This document shows positions 34,656 through 43,830 of a DNA stretch of 64,000 nucleotides, piece after piece (positions within the stretch are counted from its first letter, which is position 1; each line of letters opens with the position of its first letter). This DNA is from UBA9659 sp965208605 (lineage in GTDB: Bacteria; Pseudomonadota; Gammaproteobacteria; Pseudomonadales; Azotimanducaceae): the NCBI GenBank assembly GCA_965208605.1, contig OZ242345.1, positions 806,001 to 870,000 of the forward strand, given 5' to 3'. Made by a program: the position numbers and the translations under genes. The notes beneath the pieces were generated by a model. It made no database searches. It was given only the letters and a program-made list of their open reading frames with translations, and had not been told where the DNA came from.

Positions 34656-37424
34656 ATGGCATGCCCCACTGCACTCAACCCGAACCCTGGTGTACCGGGC
34701 TCTGGTGTACCGAGCTCTGGTGTACCGAACACGGTATATCTCAAGGACTATCAAGCCCCCCCCTATCTGATTGATGAAACGCAGCTCCACTTTGATATCT
34801 ATGACGAGGGCCCAGAAGGGGGCATGACGAAGGTCACTGCCAGGCTCAAGTTAGGCCGCAACCCCGGGCTAACTGATACCGAACCCAATCTAGTGCTCAA
34901 CGGCAGTCCCGATATGGTCACCCGCTCGGTCACTATTGATGGTCGGGAGCTGGGTTCCAATGAGTTCAGCATTGACCAGGAAAGGCTGGTCATCTTTGAC
35001 CCGCCGGATACTTTTGAGCTCAGCACCCAGGTGGAAATCCGACCTCAAGACAATACCGCCTTGGAAGGTCTGTACAAATCTGGCGGCATCTATACCACTC
35101 AGTGCGAGGCCGAAGGCTTTCGTAATATCACCTGGTATCTGGACCGACCTGATGTGATGTCTCGGTTCACCACTACCATTGTGGCACACCAAGCCAGTTG
35201 CCCGGTGCTCCTATCCAACGGTAATGAGGTGTCCCGAGGTACAAAAGGAGACCGGCACTGGGTCACCTGGGAAGATCCTTTCAAAAAACCGTCTTATCTG
35301 TTCGCGCTGGTGGCCGGCGACCTGCAACATATTGAGGATGAGTTCATTACCCGGAGCGGCCGCCGAGTAACACTCAGAATATTCACCGAAGCGCACAACA
35401 TTGACAAGGTGGACTACGCCATGCGGTGTTTGCAGCAGGCAATGGCTTGGGATGAAAAGACCTACGGGCGAGAATATGATCTGGACATCTTTATGATTGT
35501 TGCCGTGGAAAGTTTCAACATGGGCGCAATGGAGAACAAAGGGCTCAATCTATTCAATACTGCTTGTGTCCTGGCAAGCCCGGAAACTACCACAGACGAG
35601 GCCTATCAAGGCGTTGATTCAACGGTCAGTCATGAATATTTTCACAACTGGTCGGGCAATCGAGTGACTTGTAGAGACTGGTTCCAACTCAGCTTGAAGG
35701 AGGGTTTCACGGTCTTCCGGGACCAGCAATATTCGGCGGATGCCGGGTCGCCCGGTGTCAGCAGAGTGCAGCATGTGTTGATGCTACGTAGTGCTCAGTT
35801 TCCAGAAGATGCCGGGCCCCTGGCGCATCCCATCCGCCCGGAATCCTATATTGAAATCAACAACTTCTATACCGCCACCGTCTATGAAAAGGGCGCGGAG
35901 GTGGTACGCATGCTGCACACCCTGGTCGGCAAAGAGCAGTTTAGAAAGGGCACTGACCTCTATTTTGCTCGGCATGATGGGCAGGCGGTCACCACGGAAG
36001 AGTTTGTCAAGGCCATAGAAGCTGCCACGGGTACCGACCTTGAGCAGTTCCGACTCTGGTATCGGCAGGCAGGTACGCCGCTTTTGAAGGTAGCCAGCGA
36101 CTATGATGCGGCTGCGCAAAGTTTCACCCTCAGCCTCAGCCAAAGCTGCCCACCCAGCCCGGGGCAAGAAAAGAAAGCACCCTATCACCTGCCCTTTGCG
36201 GTGGGTCTGCTAGACGCTTCCGGCAAAGATATGTTGTTGGACATTGGAGGTTTAGACCTATCCAGTGTTGATACTTCATCAAAGCATTGCACCCTGGTAT
36301 TGAACCTGCGCCAGCCGGTCCAGAAATATGTCTTCAAGGGGGTTGCGACCCGCCCGGTGCCGTCTTTGCTACGAGGATTTTCCGCACCGGTCAAGTTGGA
36401 ATACGCCTATAGTCGCGACGACCTGTTGTTTTTGATGCGCCACGACTCGGATGACTTTAACCGCTGGGAGGCGGGGCAACGGCTCGCGGTGGAAATACTC
36501 CAAGACCTGAGTAGCGGGATTGAAACCGCTGCTGAAGCACCACTAGATGAACGTTTGCTGACTGCGTTTGAGGCTTTGCTGAATGAAGCCATTGAACGAG
36601 ACCAGGAGCATAGCTTTGATAAGCAGATGCTCGCACACATGTTGCGTCTGCCGGCGGAATCTCATCTCGTTGACCTGGCGCAGGTCGCCGATATTGATGC
36701 CATTCATGGCGCCATCAACCAGGCGCGGCACACCATCGCAAAGCAACTGCAGGGGCAACTGCTGGCGGTCTACAAACTGAACCAGGATACCGAGCCTGAT
36801 CAAGATAGCCAGAGTGTCGCCCAACGCGCTTTAAAGAATGTTGCCCTGGAGTATTTGATGCACCCGCAGGACACGGAGATGACACCCCTGTGTTTTGAGC
36901 AATTTCAACATGCTAACAATATGACGGACACCAGAGCGGCACTCCGCGCCCTGGTGAATGCCAGGGCACCGGCCGCGCAGGTGCCAAAAGCAACCGCCTT
37001 GGCGGATTTTTACGACCGCTGGGTAGACCAGGCTCTGGTGATAGATGCTTGGTTCGCCGTCCAGGCGAGTTGCCGTCTGCCAGACACTCTAGAGACGGTA
37101 AAGCAACTGGAACAGCATGCGGCCTTTGACCTTAATGTACCGAATCGGATGCGCGCATTGATTGGTGCCTTTGCTGGGCAGAACCTGATTAATTTTCACC
37201 ATGGAGCGGGTGCTGGCTATGCGTTTCTTGCCGATCAGGTGCTCGCACTAGATGCTTTGAATCCACAGATGGCTGCCAGGATGCTCACTCCCTTAACCCG
37301 TTGGCAAAAATATGACGCGGCGCGCCAAGTCTTGATGAAGCAGCAACTCTCTCGAATCCTGGAGCTAGAAAAGCTATCTAATAATGTGTTTGAAGTGGCG
37401 TCCAGAAGTGTTCGTGTTCACTAA
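34656..37424 (+). CDS. pepN: Aminopeptidase N (M1 family)
   Basis: Zinc metallopeptidase that removes N-terminal residues from peptides in the cytoplasm. The 922-residue protein has GAMENKGLN (exopeptidase motif) and the zinc site HEYFHNWSGNR (His326, Glu327, His330), with the third ligand Glu in LKEGFTVFRDQQ, all as in E. coli PepN. The C-terminal helical domain continues to about residue 920. A strong ribosome-binding site, TAGGAGGGAGCTT, precedes the ATG. The first 25 residues hold three 15-bp repeats (34686-34730) coding SGVP-type units; the true family sequence begins at YLKDYQAPPYLID. Confidence 0.95.
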   Translation: MACPTALNPNPGVPGSGVPSSGVPNTVYLKDYQAPPYLIDETQLHFDIYDEGPEGGMTKVTARLKLGRNPGLTDTEPNLVLNGSPDMVTRSVTIDGRELGSNEFSIDQERLVIFDPPDTFELSTQVEIRPQDNTALEGLYKSGGIYTTQCEAEGFRNITWYLDRPDVMSRFTTTIVAHQASCPVLLSNGNEVSRGTKGDRHWVTWEDPFKKPSYLFALVAGDLQHIEDEFITRSGRRVTLRIFTEAHNIDKVDYAMRCLQQAMAWDEKTYGREYDLDIFMIVAVESFNMGAMENKGLNLFNTACVLASPETTTDEAYQGVDSTVSHEYFHNWSGNRVTCRDWFQLSLKEGFTVFRDQQYSADAGSPGVSRVQHVLMLRSAQFPEDAGPLAHPIRPESYIEINNFYTATVYEKGAEVVRMLHTLVGKEQFRKGTDLYFARHDGQAVTTEEFVKAIEAATGTDLEQFRLWYRQAGTPLLKVASDYDAAAQSFTLSLSQSCPPSPGQEKKAPYHLPFAVGLLDASGKDMLLDIGGLDLSSVDTSSKHCTLVLNLRQPVQKYVFKGVATRPVPSLLRGFSAPVKLEYAYSRDDLLFLMRHDSDDFNRWEAGQRLAVEILQDLSSGIETAAEAPLDERLLTAFEALLNEAIERDQEHSFDKQMLAHMLRLPAESHLVDLAQVADIDAIHGAINQARHTIAKQLQGQLLAVYKLNQDTEPDQDSQSVAQRALKNVALEYLMHPQDTEMTPLCFEQFQHANNMTDTRAALRALVNARAPAAQVPKATALADFYDRWVDQALVIDAWFAVQASCRLPDTLETVKQLEQHAAFDLNVPNRMRALIGAFAGQNLINFHHGAGAGYAFLADQVLALDALNPQMAARMLTPLTRWQKYDAARQVLMKQQLSRILELEKLSNNVFEVASRSVRVH

Positions 37425-37430
37425 TTCTCG

Positions 37431-37545
37431 GCTGGGATGACTGGCTTCGGCGAGAATGACGGCGCGGGGCACCGTAAGCCGCCAGATGGCGTGGGGAGGG
37501 TGACGGCGCGGGGGCGTAAGCCGCGAAATGATGCGGCTAACGCCG
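37431..37545. repeat. Degenerate dispersed repeat after pepN
   Basis: Pieces of the family (GGCTGGGATGACTGGCTTCG, GAGAATGACGGCGCGGGG, CGTAAGCCGC twice) lie between pepN and the ATPase gene. Bases 37546-37670 hold the ATPase upstream region. Confidence 0.75.
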
Positions 37546-37586
37546 CTGAGTTAATAGGGAATTATCAAGGAAAGTTGACAAAATCA

Positions 37587-37643
37587 AGCAAGATTATGTT
37601 CACCATATCCGCATAAAAGTTGATAAACTTAAAATTGCGGAGA
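37587..37643 (+). promoter_or_regulatory. Upstream block shared by both AAA ATPase genes
   Basis: The sequence AAGATTATGTTCAC, ATATCCGCA, AAAA, TTGATAAACTTAAAA is conserved with the region before the paralog at 63352 (about 63272-63325). TTCACC and TGATAA, about 16 bp apart, could be a promoter, but this is weakly supported. Confidence 0.5.
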
Positions 37644-37670
37644 TTAATTGGAAACACTGAGGAACTTATT

Positions 37671-38840
37671 ATGAAATCACCCGAATCAGAAGATCCATTC
37701 ACCCCAGGTTTTGGGGCGATTCCGCCTTACCTTGCCGGCCGAGCAGATGAGCAAGCTGTGTTTCGAAAGAGTTTAGCTAAAATGTCTGCTGGTACATCAC
37801 CTCCGGCCGCAACAGTTTTATATGGCCCGCGAGGGATGGGTAAAACAGTCTTGTTACGTTGGTTCAAAGATGAAGTTGAGCAGGGCGTTGAGAAGGATGA
37901 CTCAATACGTTTGGTTTGGGTGACTCCAAATAAATTAAAGTCATCAATGGATTTGTGGAGGTGTTTGTCGCCACCCGCGACTTGGATAAAAAAATTCATA
38001 CCTGAAAGTGTGAGTGCTGGTTTTAATGCAATATGGTTTTTTTCTGCTACTTGGGGGTCAGAGAAATTAGCCAAGCAAACAATTCAAAACACTCTAATTA
38101 GTAAGGGTAAAAAACGCCCATTAATATTGTTAATGGATGAAGCACATAAAATGGATGCGGATTTGTGCAATGATTTATTAAACCTCCATCAAGAGATTAG
38201 TTCTGATTCTCCTTTTATGTTGGTTTTGGCTGGCACTCCTGGACTGCAAAATTTTCTGTCAAAAGTTGGCGCTTCCTTTGTTGATCGTGCCAGAAATATT
38301 GGTCTTGGGCGTTTGGATGAACAATCTTCAGCGGATGCAATCAGTAAACCGTTTAAGGAGCAAGGCATACAAATAACCGAAGATGCTTTGTCCCTCATAG
38401 TTGAGGACAGTCAATGCTATCCTTACTTTTTACAAGAATGGGGTAGTTCTCTTTGGAAGGAAGCAGACAAAGAAAATTTGACATGCATAACTGATGAGCA
38501 GGTTGCGATTGTAAAACCAAATATTGAAATTATAAAATACGATTTTTATGAGAAACGTAGAGATAGATTTGATGAACTTAGGTTGCAGTCAACGACTATT
38601 GCTATTGCACAAGCATTTCAAGATACAAAGAAAATGACAAAGGATGTGATTATGGAAATCATTACCGATAACTTATCGATTGATACATTGAATACACAAT
38701 CGGATTTCGAACGACTACAAATATTTATTGACCTGGATTTCATTTGGCGACCACAGGGGTCGGCTTTCTATGAACCTGGTATTCCTAGTTTTATGACTCA
38801 TATACTGAATCAGCGACCGTCGGTTGTTAAGACAAAATAA
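37671..38840 (+). CDS. AAA+ ATPase with C-terminal winged-helix-like region (copy 1)
   Basis: ATP-binding protein of 389 residues. Walker A is GPRGMGKT (residues 52-59), Walker B is LILLMDEAHKMD, and a sensor-like segment MLVLAGTPGLQNFL follows. The GRADEQAVF motif before Walker A resembles the start of AAA_16/Orc1-Cdc6-like ATPases. The C-terminal 150 residues contain helices and a final winged-helix-like stretch (LDFIWRPQGSAFYEPGIPSFMTHIL). I take the ATG at 37671, with GAGGAA seven bases upstream, and not the upstream start at 37620, because the paralog begins at the equivalent place. Its codons are distinctly AT-richer than its neighbours, which suggests acquisition. Function unknown; it could be a STAND or Orc-like regulator or part of a mobile unit. 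Confidence 0.8.
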   Translation: MKSPESEDPFTPGFGAIPPYLAGRADEQAVFRKSLAKMSAGTSPPAATVLYGPRGMGKTVLLRWFKDEVEQGVEKDDSIRLVWVTPNKLKSSMDLWRCLSPPATWIKKFIPESVSAGFNAIWFFSATWGSEKLAKQTIQNTLISKGKKRPLILLMDEAHKMDADLCNDLLNLHQEISSDSPFMLVLAGTPGLQNFLSKVGASFVDRARNIGLGRLDEQSSADAISKPFKEQGIQITEDALSLIVEDSQCYPYFLQEWGSSLWKEADKENLTCITDEQVAIVKPNIEIIKYDFYEKRRDRFDELRLQSTTIAIAQAFQDTKKMTKDVIMEIITDNLSIDTLNTQSDFERLQIFIDLDFIWRPQGSAFYEPGIPSFMTHILNQRPSVVKTK

Positions 38841-38847
38841 AACCCAC

Positions 38848-38935
38848 GCCGATGAGTCATGCTTGCCGCCTGACGCTTCCGCACCGTAAGCCGCCAGATG
38901 GCGTGGGGCGGCGGGTATGGCGGGGCAATGGGAAA
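38848..38935. repeat. Dispersed repeat fragment
   Basis: CCGCCTGACGCTTCCGCACC and GTAAGCCGCCAGATGGCGTG match pieces found at 24590 and 37478-37500. It separates the ATPase gene from the convergent batD. Confidence 0.7.
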
Positions 38936-38938
38936 GCA

Positions 38939-40672
38939 CTAGACGGGATTAAGCCCCCCGCTCAGCGCACCGCGGCGCGCCCTCAGCGCACTAGAGCTTC
39001 GCTGCTCTGCTTGGTGCTCTTCTCGTAAAGCCGTCACCCGTGTTGCCAGTCTATTGCCCTGCCATTCAGGCTGGCTGCCCGCGCGGTATAGCACTGCTTC
39101 CAAGGCGGCTATTTCCTCAACAACCTCTGCCGGCACCACCCCTTCCAAGTCACTCAAGGCATGTAACTGCGGATATTGAGCCCTTGCCCAGAGCAGGAGC
39201 TGGGCCTGCGCTGTTGCTGCTTGATGTCCTCGACATGCCTGAATGAGTGCTCGGTAGTGCGAGGCTTCATCCGGGTCTTCCCAGGATTGAGTATCTTGCT
39301 GCCTGTCGGCGGACTGCACTGCACGCAGCTGGCGCACCACAGAAAACCACTGCCAGGTCGCAATGAGTAAGAGGCAACCAAGCGCCAAGGCAATGTATTG
39401 CCAGACGGGGAAGCCAGGCAGCGGCTCTGGAGTGGACCGGTCAAAGGCCGAACCCGGTCCTGGCACCCGCGGCGGGGCAGGAACACCTATGCCCGCCGCG
39501 GGTAATATCTGATAGGTAGCAGCCGGCAGGATGGCGACCGCTTCTTGATCGGTCGTGATATTCCACCAGGGGATACGAATTTCCGGCAGGGTCAGGGTAC
39601 CGACCTGGGTGGGTAAAATACTGATGTTGGTCACCTGGGTTACCATGATGCCGTCCGCAACTATCTGTTTTTCTGTGGCCGGCGGATCTGAATATATTTT
39701 GACATTCGGCACTGACACTTCTGAGAAGGCAGGCAAAAGAGAAGCCGAGAGCCCCAAAGCGGATAGTTTCAGCACCCGGTTGGTCGGCTCGCCCACCCGG
39801 AAGCTCGGTGGAGCTGAAGACCAGGCGCCTGAGAGGAGTAGCGACTTCGCGGGTATCCAATCAGTACCAGAAAAAGAAGCCGGCACCCGTTTGACGGTGA
39901 TGCGGTGGGCTTTTGATACGGCGTTGATAGGCCGGGACTGGGAGCGAAACCCACCCGTGCTAAAAGTGCCTATGAAGGTCTCCGGCGGGAGCAGCAGGGT
40001 ACCGCTACGTTGGGGGAAGATAGCAGTGCGTCTTTCAATGACATAATAACTCCTGCCATTCACCACCCTTTGATAACGTTTTTCATTGTCAATCACTTCC
40101 ACTATGGCATCGTCCAACACCAAGGGCTGCGGGAACTGCCCGGTGCTGCCCTGGGTGTAAAATAATTTTAATCGGTGGAGAATTTGCCCCTGCACATAGG
40201 CTACCGTGGTATCAACCTCCGACTCAAAGAACACCAGTTGATTCATCTGTTGCCGGGCCGCCGCCGATTGTTTGGTGACCCGGATATTAATGGGTGCCGT
40301 CGCCGCGTTGCCGACTTGAATTGAGGGTATGTTGAGGGTCCCGAGCCGCTGGGGTTTCAGGCTCAACACATAATCCTTGTGTGCCAAACTTGTTATGCCG
40401 CCATTGGTGAGGGTGAAAGAACTGCTCTGGCTGGTCTGAGTGCTCAGAATCTGGAAGTCCCTTTCAAGGCCGGAGAAGTCAGGCGCCAGGTCCGCATGCT
40501 CCTCTGAGGCTCTGAGCCGTAAACTCAGGAGCTCAAACTCACTTATCTCAGTCCGGTCCACCGTGGCGATAGCCGCGGCAAGCACACTGCTCTGCCATAA
40601 GCAGAAGGGCAAGAGCAACAAGGGCACCAGTACCTTGCCAACAACGCCTCTACCAGTCTTTATCGGCATCAT
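38939..40672 (-). CDS. batD: BatD family protein
   Basis: BatD-like protein of the Bacteroides aerotolerance-type operon, anchored in the inner membrane with a large periplasmic part. A signal peptide follows the ATG-ATG at 40672 (PIKTGRGVVGKVLVPLLLLPF...), which is preceded by GGGGAGG; the frame is open upstream into batB but needs no earlier start. The periplasmic region has the oxygen-tolerance domain pattern (ATVDRTEISEFELLSLRL, TGRYPLVL-like strands, YYVIERRTAIFPQRSGTL). A membrane helix lies near residue 465 (FPVWQYIALALGCLLLIATW), and a cytoplasmic tail ends the protein. It overlaps the batB/C gene by about 23 bases. The role of the complex is not settled. Confidence 0.85.
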   Translation of the reverse strand: MMPIKTGRGVVGKVLVPLLLLPFCLWQSSVLAAAIATVDRTEISEFELLSLRLRASEEHADLAPDFSGLERDFQILSTQTSQSSSFTLTNGGITSLAHKDYVLSLKPQRLGTLNIPSIQVGNAATAPINIRVTKQSAAARQQMNQLVFFESEVDTTVAYVQGQILHRLKLFYTQGSTGQFPQPLVLDDAIVEVIDNEKRYQRVVNGRSYYVIERRTAIFPQRSGTLLLPPETFIGTFSTGGFRSQSRPINAVSKAHRITVKRVPASFSGTDWIPAKSLLLSGAWSSAPPSFRVGEPTNRVLKLSALGLSASLLPAFSEVSVPNVKIYSDPPATEKQIVADGIMVTQVTNISILPTQVGTLTLPEIRIPWWNITTDQEAVAILPAATYQILPAAGIGVPAPPRVPGPGSAFDRSTPEPLPGFPVWQYIALALGCLLLIATWQWFSVVRQLRAVQSADRQQDTQSWEDPDEASHYRALIQACRGHQAATAQAQLLLWARAQYPQLHALSDLEGVVPAEVVEEIAALEAVLYRAGSQPEWQGNRLATRVTALREEHQAEQRSSSALRARRGALSGGLNPV

Positions 40673-42560
40673 CTTCGGTAATCCTCCCCGTGCGCAGATG
40701 CTCATCGTATTGCCATTGGAATTTTCGTTGTAATAGACCGCCTGGGTCATCCGGTATTCGGCGGAGCCATTGTTGCAGTGCTCGTCGTTCCTCTGCTGCC
40801 AGAAGCTCAGTTTCCGATGGACTCTCCTCAGACGCTAGTTGCTGTGCCGCCGCGGATTCGTCGCCTTCCTGCCCGGCTGCTTGCTCTTGTGCTGCTTGTT
40901 CATCTTGCTCATCTTGAGCTTCCCCTGCCTGCGCCTGCTGCTTGTCGGCGGAGTCGCCGGTGTCCGGGTCGGCGGTCTGCTGCTGCTTGGCAGCGTCGCC
41001 CGCTGCACCGGCTTCGCTTGCCGCCCCGGCTTCACTCTCGTCGCCCGCTTCGCCTTCCTCGCCTTCCTCACCGGACTCGGCTTCTGCTGCTTGCATCTGT
41101 TCCAAAATCTGCTCAATCAATGTCTTGTTGAACTGTGCATCCTCATTATCCGGGGCATAGCCGAGTGCCTTGTCATAAGCTTCAATCGCTTCTTCAAGTC
41201 GCCCCTGCTGGGCAAGCGCATTGCCAAGATTATATTGACCAGCAGTCGTTTCAATGCTGCCAAACTGGTTCGCAGCAGCTTCAAAGTCTTCCCCGCGATA
41301 ACTGGCACTCGCTTTCCATGCTTGATTCTCAAACACTGCGGCCGCCTCAAGGGGATGTCCCTCGGCCAGTGCTGCCATCCCCTGCTCATCCCTGCTAGAC
41401 CAGAGATCGTCCCAGCCCAGGGCCTGGGCCTCACCTTGAGGCAGAATAATGACGAGGAATGTCAGACTCCAGACCCAGCCCGGGCGGAAGGCAAATGCCG
41501 CCAGTGGCAGCAAGAGTAGAAGCAACCAGGGGCCCTCTTCAAACCAGGCATCAAAATCTCGGTCGGCATCAATATACGGGTTGAGCTCGGTACTGAGCGG
41601 CACTTCTGCCAACAAATAGAGCAGGTCTTCATCGGTTAACGTCATGGGGGAATAACGCCCGCCAGCGAATTGAGCAAAGTCTTGCAATCGCTGTTCATTG
41701 ACCTTCGGGATGACCAGATTACCCGCTCTATCCTTGAGGAATCCTGCTGCGGGCGTCCGCTGAGACCGGGCAACAGGCGCACCCGCCCCGGTGCCCACCG
41801 ACATGACGGACACCGGATAGGCATGATGGTATTGCCTGACGAAGTTCTGGGCCACTGCCAGGTCTCGCACTTCATCGGTCATGATGAGTATGCGACCACT
41901 CGCAACACCGGCGTCATGGAAGAGTTCTATAGCCCTTTCCAGGGCCGGGGTAAGCTGGCTCCCGCGTGAAGGCAAGATGTCTGGCGACAAGACCGGAAGC
42001 ATGACTTTGATGGCGTTGGTGTCGTCTGTGAGGGGCGTTACCGTGTGGGCATCACCAGCAAAGACTATCAGCGCGGTCATGCCTTCCGTCCTGAGTTCCA
42101 GCAGGTCAATCAACTTGCGTTTTGCCCGCACCAGCCGGTTTGGCTTCACATCGGTTGCCAACATACTTTTGGTCAGGTCGAGAATCACCACCACCGCGTC
42201 CTCTCGTTCATACACGGGTTCTAGTGTCTTGCGCCAGGCGGGACCTGCCAGTGCCAGGACTGCCACCAGCCAAGCAAGGAGCAACAGGGTCAAAGGGCTC
42301 TTGCGCACCCGGGGGCGGGTACCCAGGAGCCGTTGCAATAGATGCGAGTCAATGACCTTCTCCCAGTTGGTGTGCTGACTCTGGCGATACAGCAACAGGG
42401 CAAACAAAAGAAGTATAGGAATGAGGGCATAAAACCATTCGGGCCTTAGGAAGTGAAACTGAGCCCCAAGGTCTGCCCAGCCCTGAGCGAATGGAGCACT
42501 GGTTAATAGATTGGGGGTCAATAGATTAGAGTCGGTGTTCATGGGGTTCATGGGGTTCAT
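40650..42560 (-). CDS. batB: BatB/BatC fusion: VWA domain plus TPR region
   Basis: A 636-residue protein combining the BatB and BatC roles. Two N-terminal membrane helices lead to a von Willebrand A domain with a MIDAS-like motif (VVVILDLTKSM) and a conserved LIVFAGDAHTVTPLTDD strand. A third helix pair (WLLLLLLPLAAFAF) is followed by TPR repeats (AAANQFGSIETTAGQYNLGNALAQ, AIEAYDKALGYAPDNEDAQFNK). The C-terminal 130 residues are a highly acidic, Ala/Gln/Glu-rich tail before a final LLAAEERRALQQWLRRIPDDPGGLLQRKF segment typical of BatC. It follows batA with an ATGA overlap. MIDAS here is DxTxS and not DxSxS. Confidence 0.85.
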   Translation of the reverse strand: MNPMNPMNTDSNLLTPNLLTSAPFAQGWADLGAQFHFLRPEWFYALIPILLLFALLLYRQSQHTNWEKVIDSHLLQRLLGTRPRVRKSPLTLLLLAWLVAVLALAGPAWRKTLEPVYEREDAVVVILDLTKSMLATDVKPNRLVRAKRKLIDLLELRTEGMTALIVFAGDAHTVTPLTDDTNAIKVMLPVLSPDILPSRGSQLTPALERAIELFHDAGVASGRILIMTDEVRDLAVAQNFVRQYHHAYPVSVMSVGTGAGAPVARSQRTPAAGFLKDRAGNLVIPKVNEQRLQDFAQFAGGRYSPMTLTDEDLLYLLAEVPLSTELNPYIDADRDFDAWFEEGPWLLLLLLPLAAFAFRPGWVWSLTFLVIILPQGEAQALGWDDLWSSRDEQGMAALAEGHPLEAAAVFENQAWKASASYRGEDFEAAANQFGSIETTAGQYNLGNALAQQGRLEEAIEAYDKALGYAPDNEDAQFNKTLIEQILEQMQAAEAESGEEGEEGEAGDESEAGAASEAGAAGDAAKQQQTADPDTGDSADKQQAQAGEAQDEQDEQAAQEQAAGQEGDESAAAQQLASEESPSETELLAAEERRALQQWLRRIPDDPGGLLQRKFQWQYDEHLRTGRITEDDADKDW

Positions 42561-43651
42561 AGTGCCTCGGCAGATGTGGTGTGCCGCTGCTGAGTATCCG
42601 CACTTCTGGATAGGCTTCTGGATACGCTTTTAGATACACTTCTAGAGGACAGCAGACTATGAATCCAGACTCTCAGTGCCTCCTGGCAGAGGACGAAGAC
42701 CAGGCTCGCCACCAAAGAGAAGGCAAGCGGTATCCAAAAAAGTGCGCGCACCGGGCGATAGGTTTCTTGCTCCTGTTCAATGGGTTCAAGTTGATCTAAT
42801 GCCGCATAGATCTCAGCAAGTTCCTGGCTGGACCTGGCGCGTTGGAAAACACCACCGGTGAGCTCGGCAATTTCTGTCAGCGTCTGAATATCCAAGTCGG
42901 CAGAAGGATTCACTCGGCGGCGGGACAGCAACCCAGAAACCACCATCTCTTCAGCACCAAAGCCGATGGTATAAATGCGCACGTTTTCCTGAGCCGCGAG
43001 TTTTGCGGCTTGCACGGGTGCCACCTCCCCCACATTGTTGACCCCATCCGTCAGCAGAATCAACACCCGGTGCTCTGAGGGTCTTGCTTGCAGACGTTTG
43101 ACGGCAAGCCCTATGGCATCGCCTATAGCGGTTTTAGTACCGGCGATGCCGAGGGGAGTTTCATTCAACAGGGTTCTGACTGTTGTCCGGTCAAAAGTCA
43201 GGGGTGTTTGCTGATAGGCACGGCTACCAAAGAGAATGAGACCTAGGTGGTCCCCCCTTCGCCGCTCAACAAACTCGCCCACCACATCTTTTACCACGGC
43301 GAGCCGGGTACTTCGGGCACCCTCAAGCGTCATGTCCTCGGTGCCCATGGAACCGGAGATATCCACCGCCAGTAACAAGTCTCTACCACTGGTCGGCAGG
43401 GAAATCGCCTCCCCTATCCACTGGGGTCTGGTGGCTGCCAGTACCAATGCGCACCAAATCAGCAGCATCAAAAGACGGCGCAAAAGGGCACCAGTGCCTG
43501 GACCCTGGGGCTCAGTGTCATAGTTTGACACCAGATGATAGAAGGGCACCTGCAAAGCGGCTTCCTGCCGCTCAGCACTCGGCATGAGCCAGTACACCAG
43601 CAGGGGTAGCGGCACAAGGAGGGCGGCAAGTGGCCAGAGGAACTCAATCAT
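42557..43651 (-). CDS. batA: BatA: membrane VWA protein
   Basis: A von Willebrand A domain protein of the Bat complex, with two membrane helices before the domain and one after it. The MIDAS motif is VDISGSM (about residue 95), with supporting T and D residues in TKTAIGDAIGLA and ILLTDGVNNVGE. The C-terminal 40 residues are Ser/Arg-rich (SRSVSKSVSRSLSRS) and come from tandem 15-bp-like duplications. The gene is separated from the upstream DUF4381 gene by 179 bases of repeat DNA although the other operon joints overlap or are close. Function in the family is thought to be envelope-stress related, but this is not established. Confidence 0.86.
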   Translation of the reverse strand: MIEFLWPLAALLVPLPLLVYWLMPSAERQEAALQVPFYHLVSNYDTEPQGPGTGALLRRLLMLLIWCALVLAATRPQWIGEAISLPTSGRDLLLAVDISGSMGTEDMTLEGARSTRLAVVKDVVGEFVERRRGDHLGLILFGSRAYQQTPLTFDRTTVRTLLNETPLGIAGTKTAIGDAIGLAVKRLQARPSEHRVLILLTDGVNNVGEVAPVQAAKLAAQENVRIYTIGFGAEEMVVSGLLSRRRVNPSADLDIQTLTEIAELTGGVFQRARSSQELAEIYAALDQLEPIEQEQETYRPVRALFWIPLAFSLVASLVFVLCQEALRVWIHSLLSSRSVSKSVSRSLSRSADTQQRHTTSAEAL

Positions 43652-43673
43652 CGGTTGTTTCTTCCTTCTTTTT

Positions 43674-43808
43674 ATTCTGGATTCCCGTCACCCCAGTCAT
43701 TACAGCCGATGGCGGTAATGACTGGGGTGACGAGAATGACGGCGTGAGGGCGGTATGCCTTCATTTCTCTGGATTCCCGCCTAGGGCGAGAATGACGGCG
43801 GGTTGTTG
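43674..43808. repeat. Dispersed palindromic repeat inside the Bat operon
   Basis: CTGGATTCCCGTCACCCCAG begins a 21-bp inverted repeat with one mismatch (43687-43707 and 43711-43731, loop GAT). GAGAATGACGGCG follows, then a second member (CTGGATTCCCGCCTAGGGCG, then AGAATGACGGCGG). It lies between the DUF4381 gene and batA. Confidence 0.88.
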
Positions 43809-43830
43809 TCATGTCGCCTAGGCCGGTTGC

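Noticed and set aside
41900..42250. Loss of function of the BatB MIDAS motif (DxTxS)
   Set aside because: Thr for Ser is a conservative change in VWA domains and the remaining metal-site residues look normal.
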